DNA of 64,000 nt from DASWJZ01 sp963805325 (GTDB lineage: Bacteria > Pseudomonadota > Alphaproteobacteria > Rhizobiales > Afifellaceae). The position numbers and the translations under genes are program-made. The stretch's first letter is position 1, and the number at the start of each line of letters is the position of its first letter. Under the pieces are notes generated by a model. It did not search any database. It had not been told where the DNA came from and was given only the letters and a program-made list of their open reading frames with translations. The DNA is taken from contig CAWDTS010000017.1 in NCBI GenBank assembly GCA_963805325.1, positions 67,921 to 131,920 of the forward strand, written 5' to 3'. Of this stretch, positions 55,893 through 64,000 are shown piece after piece.

Positions 55893-56648
55893 ATGTCCGA
55901 GACGCTCTCCTCCGCAACGCTCCTCTATCTCGACAACGTCACGGTAACGTTCGATGGGTTCCGGGCGCTGAACGCGCTCTCCCTTGCGGTCGAGCAGAGG
56001 GAGATGCGCGCCATCATCGGCCCGAACGGCGCCGGCAAGACCACGATGATGGATGTCATCACCGGCAAGACACGACCCGATTCCGGCGACGTCTTCTTCG
56101 AAGGCGACATCGACCTGACCCGCCACGACGAAGCGGAGATCGCCGAGCTTGGCATCGGCCGAAAGTTCCAGAAGCCGACAGTCTTCGATTTTCACACGAT
56201 CTGGGACAATCTCGAGCTGGCGCTGAAGGGCGAGCGCGGCGTCTTCGCCACGCTCTTCCACCGCAGCAGCTTCGAGGAAGCGGCGCGGATCGAGGAGATT
56301 CTCGAAACGATCCGGCTCGGCCATCTGCGCGACAACCTCGCCGGCAATCTGAGCCACGGGCAGAAGCAATGGCTGGAGATCGGCATGCTTCTGGCGCAGG
56401 ACCCGAAGCTGCTGCTCGTCGACGAGCCGGCCGCCGGCATGACCGACGAGGAGACGGCGGAGACCGCGAAGCTGCTTAAGCGCATCGCCGAAACGCACAC
56501 CGTCATCGTGGTCGAGCACGACATGACCTTCGTCCGCGATCTCGACGTGAAAGTGACGGTGCTGCACGAGGGCTCGGTGCTTGCCGAAGGCTCGCTCGAT
56601 CACGTCAGCGCCGACCCCCGTGTCATCGAAGTCTATCTGGGACGGTAG
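55893..56648 (+). CDS. urtD: Urea ABC transporter ATP-binding protein UrtD
   Basis: 251 aa LivG-type ATPase. Walker A GPNGAGKTT, LGIGRKFQKPTVFDFHTIWD (the FQ.PTVF form typical of UrtD), signature NLSHGQKQWLEIGMLL, Walker B LLLVDEPAAGMTDEE and H-loop VVEHDMTFV. The signature serine motif is LSHGQ rather than LSGGQ, as usual for this protein. Confidence 0.94.
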   Translation: MSETLSSATLLYLDNVTVTFDGFRALNALSLAVEQREMRAIIGPNGAGKTTMMDVITGKTRPDSGDVFFEGDIDLTRHDEAEIAELGIGRKFQKPTVFDFHTIWDNLELALKGERGVFATLFHRSSFEEAARIEEILETIRLGHLRDNLAGNLSHGQKQWLEIGMLLAQDPKLLLVDEPAAGMTDEETAETAKLLKRIAETHTVIVVEHDMTFVRDLDVKVTVLHEGSVLAEGSLDHVSADPRVIEVYLGR

Positions 56649-56650
56649 CC

Positions 56651-57343
56651 ATGCTCTCCGTCGAGAACCTCGATCTTCACTACGGCGCGGCGCAGGCGCT
56701 GCGCGGCGTCAGCGTTGAAGCCGAGGCCGGCAAGGTGACCTGCGTTCTGGGGCGCAACGGCGTCGGCAAGACGAGCCTGCTGCGCGCCATCGTCGGCCAG
56801 CAGCCGACCTCCGGCGGGCGCATCGTCTTCGACGGCGCGCAGCTCACCGGCTCGCCCTATTCGCGCGCCCGCGCCGGCATCGCTTACGTTCCGCAGGGGC
56901 GCGAGATCTTTCCGTTGCTGACCGTGCGCGAGAACCTTGAGACAGGCTACGCGCCTCTGAAACGCCGGGACCGCAACGTTCCCGACGTGGTGTTCGAGCT
57001 CTTCCCGGTGCTGAAGAGCATGCTCGGGCGGCGCGGCGGCGACCTCTCCGGCGGCCAGCAGCAACAGCTCGCGATCGGTCGCGCGCTGGTCACGCGGCCG
57101 AAGCTGCTCGTGCTCGACGAGCCGACCGAAGGAATCCAGCCGTCGATCATCAAGGATATCGGCCGCGCCATCGTCTACCTGAAGGAGCAGGCCGGCCTCG
57201 CCATCGTGCTTGTCGAGCAGTACCTGGATTTTGCGCAGGAGCTTGCCGACCGCGTCGCGATCATGGATCGTGGCGAGGTCGTGTTCTCAGGAACTGCCGC
57301 CGATCTCGATGACGCTAACGTTCGCCGCCATCTCACCGTCTGA
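56651..57343 (+). CDS. urtE: Urea ABC transporter ATP-binding protein UrtE
   Basis: 230 aa LivF-type ATPase. Walker A GRNGVGKTS, AYVPQGREIFPLLTVRENLE, signature LSGGQQQQLAIGRAL, Walker B LLVLDEPTEGIQPSI, H-loop VEQYLDFA. EGIQPSII is the UrtE form. Its 3' end overlaps the ureD start by 35 bases. Confidence 0.94.
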   Translation: MLSVENLDLHYGAAQALRGVSVEAEAGKVTCVLGRNGVGKTSLLRAIVGQQPTSGGRIVFDGAQLTGSPYSRARAGIAYVPQGREIFPLLTVRENLETGYAPLKRRDRNVPDVVFELFPVLKSMLGRRGGDLSGGQQQQLAIGRALVTRPKLLVLDEPTEGIQPSIIKDIGRAIVYLKEQAGLAIVLVEQYLDFAQELADRVAIMDRGEVVFSGTAADLDDANVRRHLTV

Positions 57344-58163
57344 GCCGCCGAGCGCGGCTTTGCCGCGCTATGAGCGGACGTCGGGCGTGGCGCGGATCGC
57401 CTTCAAGCATGTCGGCGGCGCCACGCGACTTGACCGGCTGCATCAGTCGGGCGCCGCGAAGGTGCGCCTACCCCACCGCCCGGCCGGCGATCCGCCCGAG
57501 GCGGTGCTGATCAACACCGCGGGCGGGCTGACCGGCGGCGACCGGATGTCCGCGGAAATCCGGCTTGAGCCGGGCTGCCGCGCCGTCGCCACCACGCAGG
57601 CCTGCGAGAAGATCTACCGCGCTGCGTATGGCACCGCCGAAATCCGCACGGAACTCACCCTCGGCGCTGGCGCGCGCCTCGACTGGCTGCCGCAGGAGAC
57701 CATCCTCTTCGACGGCGCGGGTCTTTCACGACGGCTCGATGCCGACCTTGAACCGGGTGCAGAGCTTCTGGCGGTCGAGGCGGTGATCTTTGGACGTGCG
57801 GCGCACTGCGAGCGCATGCAATCGGGTTTTTTTGCCGATCGATGGCGCATTCGCCGTAACGGGCGGCTCGTCTTTGCCGACCCCTTGCGCTTCGATTGGG
57901 CGCTTGCCGATCTTTTGAGCAGGCCGGCGGTGCTTGCCGACGCGGGCGCCATGGCGACAGTCCTCTTCGTGACGGATGACCCTGAGCGCTACCTCACAGC
58001 CGCGCGCGAGATCGTCGGCGAAGCCGGCGGCGTCAGTGCCTGGGGCGGCAAGCTCCTTGCCCGCATCACGGCCGAGGGCGGCCTGGCGCTCCGGCGCACG
58101 CTCACCCCCCTCCTCGCGGCGCTCCGCGACGGCGCTCCTCTTCCGAAACTCTGGCGGATCTGA
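57309..58163 (+). CDS. ureD: Urease accessory protein UreD
   Basis: About 284 aa if ATG 57309 is used (MTLTFAAISPSEPPSAALPR); a later start near RYERTSGVARIAF is possible. UreD motifs: VLINTAGGLTGGDRMSAEIR, AVATTQACEKIYRAAYGTAE, DWLPQETILFDGAGLSRRLD and LLAVEAVIFGRAAHCERM. It scaffolds UreF/UreG on the apo-urease for nickel delivery. Confidence 0.92.
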   Translation: MTLTFAAISPSEPPSAALPRYERTSGVARIAFKHVGGATRLDRLHQSGAAKVRLPHRPAGDPPEAVLINTAGGLTGGDRMSAEIRLEPGCRAVATTQACEKIYRAAYGTAEIRTELTLGAGARLDWLPQETILFDGAGLSRRLDADLEPGAELLAVEAVIFGRAAHCERMQSGFFADRWRIRRNGRLVFADPLRFDWALADLLSRPAVLADAGAMATVLFVTDDPERYLTAAREIVGEAGGVSAWGGKLLARITAEGGLALRRTLTPLLAALRDGAPLPKLWRI

Positions 58164-58166
58164 CCG

Positions 58167-58469
58167 ATGAACCTGACGCCGCGCGAAAAAGACAAGCTTC
58201 TGGTCGCCATGGCGGCAGTGGTGGCGCGAAAGCGGCTGGAACGCGGCGTCAAGCTGAACCACCCCGAGGCGATTGCGCTGATCACCGACTTCGTCGTCGA
58301 AGGCGCGCGCGACGGCCGCAGCGTGGCGGAGCTGATGGAAGCCGGCGCGCATGTCGTCACGCGCGCGCAGGTCATGGAGGGCATCGCCGAGATGATCCAC
58401 GATGTGCAGGTCGAGGCGACGTTCCCGGACGGCACCAAGCTTGTGACCGTCCACGAGCCTATCCGGTGA
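58167..58469 (+). CDS. ureA: Urease gamma subunit
   Basis: 100 aa, the standard length: MNLTPREKDKLLVAMAAVVA, RLERGVKLNHPEAIALITDF, ARDGRSVAELMEAG and FPDGTKLVTVHEPIR. Three bases after the ureD stop. Structural subunit of the UreABC enzyme that hydrolyses urea to ammonia and carbamate. Confidence 0.97.
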   Translation: MNLTPREKDKLLVAMAAVVARKRLERGVKLNHPEAIALITDFVVEGARDGRSVAELMEAGAHVVTRAQVMEGIAEMIHDVQVEATFPDGTKLVTVHEPIR

Positions 58470-58475
58470 CGGCCA

Positions 58476-58595
58476 ATGCCTGAATTCCACGCGCCGCTGC
58501 CGTTCAGCCCGTTCGACCTCGCCGCAATCGGCTATGTCCTCGTCGTCGTGCTTCTCGTGCTCGGCATCCGCAAAGTCTGGAGCGCCTTCCGATGA
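58476..58595 (+). CDS. 39-aa single-pass membrane protein between ureA and ureB
   Basis: ATG 58476 to TGA 58595 encodes MPEFHAPLPFSPFDLAAIGY followed by a helix VLVVVLLVLGIRK and VWSAFR. It has one strongly hydrophobic segment of about 18 residues with a positive C-terminal end. The stop overlaps the ureB start (ATGA), and the start is 6 bases after the ureA stop, so it is coupled on both sides like a true gene. I know no family for it. It might be a chance ORF filling the gap, but the tight overlaps and coherent membrane segment argue otherwise. Confidence 0.6.
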   Translation: MPEFHAPLPFSPFDLAAIGYVLVVVLLVLGIRKVWSAFR

Positions 58596-58897
58596 TCCCA
58601 GGTGAAGTCTTCCCCGCGGCCGGTGAGATCGAGCTCAATGCCGGCGCAAAGACGGTGACGCTTGAAGTCGCCAATACCGGCGACCGCCCGATCCAGGTCG
58701 GCTCGCACTACCATTTCTTCGAGACCAACGGTGCGCTCGACTTCGACCGGGCCAAGGCGCGCGGCATGCGCCTCGACATCGCCGCCGGCACGGCCGTCCG
58801 CTTCGAGCCGGGGCAAACGCGCGAGATAACGCTGGTGCCGATTTCCGGCGCGCGCAGGATATTCGGCTTCAATCAGAAAGTGATGGGCACCCTTTGA
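58592..58897 (+). CDS. ureB: Urease beta subunit
   Basis: 101 aa: MIPGEVFPAAGEIELNAGAK, VANTGDRPIQVGSHYHFFET, NGALDFDRAKARGMRLDIAA and RFEPGQTREITLVPISGARR, ending FNQKVMGTL. Complete and standard. It is a separate gene, as in most Hyphomicrobiales. Confidence 0.97.
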   Translation: MIPGEVFPAAGEIELNAGAKTVTLEVANTGDRPIQVGSHYHFFETNGALDFDRAKARGMRLDIAAGTAVRFEPGQTREITLVPISGARRIFGFNQKVMGTL

Positions 58898-58924
58898 GAA
58901 GCGCCCACAGAACGGGAGAGCCAG

Positions 58925-59284
58925 ATGAGCACGCAGAGCTACACCGGCGGATGCCAGTGCGGCGCCGTCCGCTACGAGGTCACTGCCGACCTCGACCACA
59001 CGATGACCTGCAACTGCTCGCGCTGCCGCCGGACCGGGATCGTCATGTCGTTCGTGCCGACTTCGCAGTTCAAGCTTTTCTCCGGTGAGGACGCTCTGAC
59101 CGAATACCAGTTCAACAAGCACGTCATTCATCATCTCTTCTGCTCGACCTGCGGCATCCAGAGCTTCTCGCGCGGCCAGATGCCGGACGGGACGCCGATG
59201 ATCGCCATCAATGCGCGCTGCCTCGATAACGTCGACGTCGACAAGCTGCCGCCTTCGCAGAAGTTCGACGGCAAGAGCATGTAA
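58925..59284 (+). CDS. GFA-family (DUF636/CENP-V) zinc protein inside the urease operon
   Basis: 119 aa from ATG 58925 with GGGAGAG upstream. Zinc-binding Cys pattern of the GFA fold: GGCQCGAVRYEV, CNCSRCRRTG and FCSTCGIQSFSRG. Family members include glutathione-dependent formaldehyde-activating enzyme; most have unknown function. It sits between ureB and ureC with short gaps (27 and 14 bases). A link to urease function is inference from position. Confidence 0.88.
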   Translation: MSTQSYTGGCQCGAVRYEVTADLDHTMTCNCSRCRRTGIVMSFVPTSQFKLFSGEDALTEYQFNKHVIHHLFCSTCGIQSFSRGQMPDGTPMIAINARCLDNVDVDKLPPSQKFDGKSM

Positions 59285-59298
59285 CGGAGCCAGCCAAG

Positions 59299-61012
<1,714 letters not shown>

Positions 61013-61099
61013 CGGAACGGCTGCGCGGCCTTGAGCTGACGCGGAACCGCCGCCCACGGGGGGCGGCGGCGTCCAATTCAGTTGAGGATCGGATCCGGA

Positions 61100-61864
61100 T
61101 CAGGCCGTCTTTTGACGGCGGCGGCGGATGGCGAACCCGCCAATGCCCAGAACCGATGCAAGCAGCGGAAGCGCCCCCGGCAAAGGAACCGGCTCAACGA
61201 CAACCCTGATGCCGGCCGATGCGAGCAGCGTGTCGCCGGCGAGATTGAACACCTCAAACTTGATGTCGTAGATGCCCGGCTGGTCCGGGTCCGACGAGAA
61301 TCCGAAGCCGAGGTTCGAGGATTGCTGGGCGATGCTGTAGGTGAGCATGTTCGCCAAGAGATCGGCGTTGCTCGACGATTCAACGCCCCCGCCGTTCGGC
61401 GTCGAGTTGTCGCCGAGCGAGTGATCGAAATAGCCCGGCGTGTTGAACGGGTCGATCGTCAGGAAGCTCACGGCGGCGGTCGGATCGGTATCGACTGACA
61501 GCTTGTAGGAGAAGTCCGCGAGCACATTTGTCGACGTGCCGTCTTGATTCACGTTGACCGACCAGTCGAAGTTGAACACCGACCGGTTCGCCGGGTTGGT
61601 GGTCAGAACGGTCGAATCGAACACATACGTATCAACGCCGTCGTAGTTATAGGTACTGGCCGGCGGATACCTTTGATGTGCCCGCAGTCCGACTTCAATA
61701 TTGCCGCTCGTCTCTCCTGTATAGCTGCCATTATCATTGCCGGCGCCATAGAGAACATCTGGTGTTATCAGGCCCGTCCCGTTGACAGGCGAGGCCTGCG
61801 CGGACCCGGTCGCGACAACGAAACCCAGCGCGATGAGTCCTACGCCAATTGAGAAACGCCTCAT
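61100..61864 (-). CDS. VPLPA-CTERM sorting-domain protein
   Basis: 254 aa, antisense within the urease operon. A signal peptide (MRRFSIGVGLIALGFVVATG, cleavage near AQA) precedes a Ser/Thr/Asn/Asp-rich domain (beta-strand-like, no Cys). The C terminus is a PEP-CTERM-type tripartite tail: VPLPGALPLLASVLG, a hydrophobic helix, and IRRRRQ. Such tails are recognised by exosortase-type enzymes in bacteria that make exopolysaccharide; no exosortase is in this window. Function of the secreted domain unknown. Confidence 0.85.
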   Translation of the reverse strand: MRRFSIGVGLIALGFVVATGSAQASPVNGTGLITPDVLYGAGNDNGSYTGETSGNIEVGLRAHQRYPPASTYNYDGVDTYVFDSTVLTTNPANRSVFNFDWSVNVNQDGTSTNVLADFSYKLSVDTDPTAAVSFLTIDPFNTPGYFDHSLGDNSTPNGGGVESSSNADLLANMLTYSIAQQSSNLGFGFSSDPDQPGIYDIKFEVFNLAGDTLLASAGIRVVVEPVPLPGALPLLASVLGIGGFAIRRRRQKTA

Positions 61865-62211
61865 TTCAACCCCCCTCGTTTTCGATCAGCACAACCAGGA
61901 GGATGGGCCATCGTTAACCATATTTCAACCCAAAATTGCAACCTGGGGGTTGTAATTTTGGTCCGATTTTCCCCGCTCCCGGTCCTTGGCCGGGCACTCG
62001 ACCGCGCAACCCTCCTTGACTTCAGGCCTCAATTCGGCAGGCTGCCTGCGAACCGCCGCATTTCCGCCGACGATCCTTGCGCTTGTCCGCGGCGCCCGGT
62101 GCAGTGTTTTCGCGGCATGGAAGACGCGGCGGTGACACAGTTTCTGACGACCGGTACGCCCGGGTTCCCGCCTTTCGTCTCGATCTCGATTCACGCGGCA
62201 GCACGCACGCC
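61865..62211. other. Non-coding gap between the VPLPA gene and ureE
   Basis: 347 bases with no convincing gene. It holds the start region of the antisense gene, the hairpin at 61930-61961 and the lead-in to ureE. I see no sigma-54 site that would give ureEFG its own nitrogen-controlled promoter. Confidence 0.5.
61930..61961. promoter_or_regulatory. 14-bp AT-rich inverted repeat upstream of the VPLPA gene
   Basis: CCAAAATTGCAACC (61930-61943), loop TGGG, GGTTGTAATTTTGG (61948-61961). The arms pair along all 14 positions if one G-U is allowed. It lies 66 bases upstream of the VPLPA start on one side and 250 bases before ureE on the other. It could be an operator for the antisense gene or a terminator; neither a clean T-run nor a known consensus supports one over the other. 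Confidence 0.55.
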
Positions 62212-62694
62212 ATGATCCGCGCCACCAAGATGCGTCGCGCCGGGCACTGGAGCGGCGCTCCAGCCGATGTAGTGCTCCTCCCCTATGACGACCGGCATCG
62301 CCGCCGCCTCGCGATGAAGGGCGAGCGCGGGCAGGAATTCCTGCTCGATCTTCCCGAGGCGACCGCGCTTCGCGACGGCGACGGGCTGGTGCTCGAGGAC
62401 GGGCGCATGGTGGAGGTGAAGGCGAGGCCCGAGCCGTTGCTCGCGGTGGCGGCAAAGAGCGCGCATCATCTTGCCCGGCTCGCCTGGCATCTCGGCAATC
62501 GCCATGTGCCGGCGATGATCGAGGCGGAGCGCATCCTGATCCGCCCCGACCACGTTCTCGCCGAGATGCTTGCCGGACTCGGCGCCAAGGTCGCCGCGAT
62601 CGAAGCGCCCTTCGATCCGGAAGGCGGCGCCTATGCGCAAGGCGAGCACGGACATGAACACGGGCGCGGCGGACACGAACACGGCCATGGCTGA
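62212..62694 (+). CDS. ureE: Urease accessory protein UreE (nickel chaperone)
   Basis: 160 aa from ATG 62212 (MIRATKMRRAGHWSGAPADV). YDDRHRRRLAMKGERGQEFL, LPEATALRDGDGLVLEDGR and HHLARLAWHLGNRHVPAMIE match UreE; the conserved nickel His lies in GNRHVPA/RPDHVL. The C terminus is His-rich (EHGHEHGRGGHEHGHG), typical of nickel-storing forms. Stop overlaps the ureF start by 8 bases. Confidence 0.93.
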   Translation: MIRATKMRRAGHWSGAPADVVLLPYDDRHRRRLAMKGERGQEFLLDLPEATALRDGDGLVLEDGRMVEVKARPEPLLAVAAKSAHHLARLAWHLGNRHVPAMIEAERILIRPDHVLAEMLAGLGAKVAAIEAPFDPEGGAYAQGEHGHEHGRGGHEHGHG

Positions 62695-63391
62695 GCGCGC
62701 CACCGCGCCAAACGATGCGCTTGCCGCACCGGAGCTCTTGAAGCTCATGACATTCCTCTCGCCCGCCTTTCCGGTCGGCGCGTTCTCCTATTCGCACGGG
62801 CTCGAATTCCTGATCGACCGGGGCGATATCCGCGACGCGGCCGCGTTGGCCTCGTGGCTTTCAGACCTGCTTGCGCGCGGCAGCCTCTGGAACGACGCGG
62901 TGCTCTTCACCACGGCGCATCGCGCGGCGCGGCTTGGGGCGAGCGCCGAACTGCGTTCCGTTGCGGAGCTTGCGGAGGCGCTCGCCGGCTCGCGCGAGCG
63001 GCATCTGGAGGCGATGGCGCAAGGCCGCGCTTTTCTCGACGCCGCCGCCGCAACGTGGCCGCGCGCGATTCTGAAGCCTCTCGCCGAAGAGGGGGCGCCC
63101 TACCCCGTCGCCGTCGGCGCGACGGCCGCAGCACACGGCGTGGCTCTCGAAGCAGCGCTTCCGGCCTACCTCAACGCCTTCGTCGCAACGCTCGTCTCCG
63201 TCGGCGTCAGGCTCGTGCCCCTCGGGCAAAGCGCTGGCCTTCAGATTGTCGCGTCGCTGCATCCACTGATCGTGGCGACCGCGCTCCGCGCACAAAGCTC
63301 ATCGCTCGACGATCTCGGCTCGGCGACAATTCTTTCCGACATCGCCGCGATGCGGCACGAGACGCAATATTCCCGGGTGTTCCGTACATGA
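62687..63391 (+). CDS. ureF: Urease accessory protein UreF
   Basis: 234 aa from ATG 62687. LSPAFPVGAFSYSHGLEFLI is diagnostic; later GSLWNDAVLFTTAHRAA, PYPVAVGATAAAHGV, AYLNAFVATLVSVGVRLVPL and GQSAGLQIV. It acts as a checkpoint on UreG GTP use during nickel insertion. It overlaps ureG by four bases (ATGA). Confidence 0.93.
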   Translation: MAERATAPNDALAAPELLKLMTFLSPAFPVGAFSYSHGLEFLIDRGDIRDAAALASWLSDLLARGSLWNDAVLFTTAHRAARLGASAELRSVAELAEALAGSRERHLEAMAQGRAFLDAAAATWPRAILKPLAEEGAPYPVAVGATAAAHGVALEAALPAYLNAFVATLVSVGVRLVPLGQSAGLQIVASLHPLIVATALRAQSSSLDDLGSATILSDIAAMRHETQYSRVFRT

Positions 63392-64000
63392 CGACCAACG
63401 GAAAATTGAACGGGTCGCCGCATGGACCGCTGCGCGTCGGGATCGGCGGGCCGGTCGGCGCCGGCAAGACCACGCTGACGGAGATGCTCTGCAAGGCGAT
63501 GCGCGACCGTTATTCCGTCGCCGTCGTCACCAACGACATCTACACGAAGGAGGACGCGCAGATCCTCACCCGCCTTCAGGCGCTGCCTGAAGAACGCATC
63601 CTCGGCGTGGAGACGGGCGGCTGCCCGCACACCGCGATTCGCGAAGATGCGTCGATCAATCTCCAGGCGATCGCGGAGATGCGCGCGCGCTTTCCCGACC
63701 TCGACGTGGTCTTCATCGAATCGGGCGGCGACAATCTCGCCGCTACCTTCTCGCCCGAGCTCGCCGACCTCACCCTCTACGTCATCGACGTCGCGGGCGG
63801 CGAGAAGGTGCCGCGCAAGGGCGGCCCCGGCATCACCCGCTCCGATCTTCTGATCGTCAACAAGATCGACCTCGCGCCTTATGTCGGCGCCGACCTCGAT
63901 GTGATGGAGGCAGACACGAAGCGCATGCGCGGCGAACGGCCTTACGTCTTCGCCGACATGCGCCGCCGCGTCGGGCCTCGAGCGCATCGTCGGCTTCATC
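63388..64000 (+). CDS. ureG: Urease accessory GTPase UreG, partial (window end), one frame break
   Basis: ATG 63388. P-loop GIGGPVGAGKTTLTEMLC, VVTNDIYTKEDAQIL, GVETGGCPHTAIREDASINL with the metal-binding Cys-Pro-His, VIDVAGGEKVPRKGGPGITR and NKIDLAPYVGADL. An extra base near 63975 shifts the last codons (the expected GLERIVGFI appears in the next frame). The C terminus is beyond the window. It hydrolyses GTP to drive nickel insertion into urease. Confidence 0.94.
   Translation, partial: MTTNGKLNGSPHGPLRVGIGGPVGAGKTTLTEMLCKAMRDRYSVAVVTNDIYTKEDAQILTRLQALPEERILGVETGGCPHTAIREDASINLQAIAEMRARFPDLDVVFIESGGDNLAATFSPELADLTLYVIDVAGGEKVPRKGGPGITRSDLLIVNKIDLAPYVGADLDVMEADTKRMRGERPYVFADMRRRVGPRAHRRLH

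Overview
The window is 64 kb of gene-dense, GC-rich DNA. Gene content and families (RutR, split NMT1/THI5-type pyrimidine importers, TRAP and TTT transporters, a PcaR-like IclR regulator, a VPLPA-CTERM protein, UDP-xylose synthesis, and short palindromic intergenic repeats) point to an alphaproteobacterium, most likely Hyphomicrobiales (Rhizobiales). No rRNA, transposase, phage or CRISPR locus was seen. There is one tRNA, tRNA-Leu(CAG). At least 25 single-nucleotide frame breaks interrupt 18 otherwise well-conserved genes. About 23 of these are in the one-extra-base direction, so the sequence is more likely insertion-error-prone (long-read or metagenome assembly) than the genes are dead. Frameshifted genes are annotated at full length.

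Layout. 1-2.4 kb: a DUF6065-like gene, a family-1-type glycosyltransferase and a solo FecR-domain secreted protein. 2.6-5.7 kb: TRAP transporter dctPQM. 5.7-8.9 kb: 6-phosphogluconate dehydrogenase, tRNA-Leu, a KDG-type kinase and a small unknown protein. 9.0-19.8 kb (minus strand): a roughly 10.7 kb reductive pyrimidine-degradation operon. In transcription order it holds an omega-amino acid:pyruvate aminotransferase, CoA-acylating semialdehyde dehydrogenase, cupin, N-carbamoyl-beta-alanine amidohydrolase, LysE exporter, dihydropyrimidinase and an ABC importer. It is divergent from rutR, with a good RutR operator between them. 20.8-27.4 kb: tctCBA, a second FecR protein, and preA/preT (dihydropyrimidine dehydrogenase), which supplies the first step of the same pathway.

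27.6-31.6 kb: protocatechuate dioxygenase pcaHG, a 3-oxoadipate-type CoA-transferase whose two subunits read as one frame, and a LysR regulator. 31.9-33.2 kb: a two-gene RiPP locus of the bufferin type (DUF2282 precursor plus DUF692/MNIO enzyme). The enzyme lacks several family-conserved metal-ligand residues and no DUF2063 partner is present; this is the most unusual locus in the window. 33.2-39.8 kb: surface polysaccharide genes (flippase, FkbM methyltransferase, mannose-1-phosphate guanylyltransferase, UDP-glucose dehydrogenase, UDP-xylose synthase) and a DUF427 protein. 39.8-47.7 kb: creatininase-family and RidA proteins divergent from a sigma-54-preceded ABC importer plus cytosine-deaminase-type amidohydrolase, then a flavin oxidase and a flavodoxin-fold reductase. 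47.7-51.6 kb: IclR regulator and intradiol dioxygenase, divergent from a citryl-CoA-lyase-like protein and a CaiB/BaiF CoA-transferase. 51.7-64 kb: a sigma-54-preceded urea uptake and urease operon, urtABCDE-ureDA-(39-aa membrane ORF)-ureB-(GFA protein)-ureC, interrupted by an antisense VPLPA-CTERM gene, then ureEFG, with ureG cut by the window end.

Taken together, the window is largely a nitrogen-scavenging region. Uracil or thymine, cytosine-like compounds and urea are imported and broken down to ammonia, linked to aromatic-acid catabolism (beta-ketoadipate) and CoA-ester metabolism.
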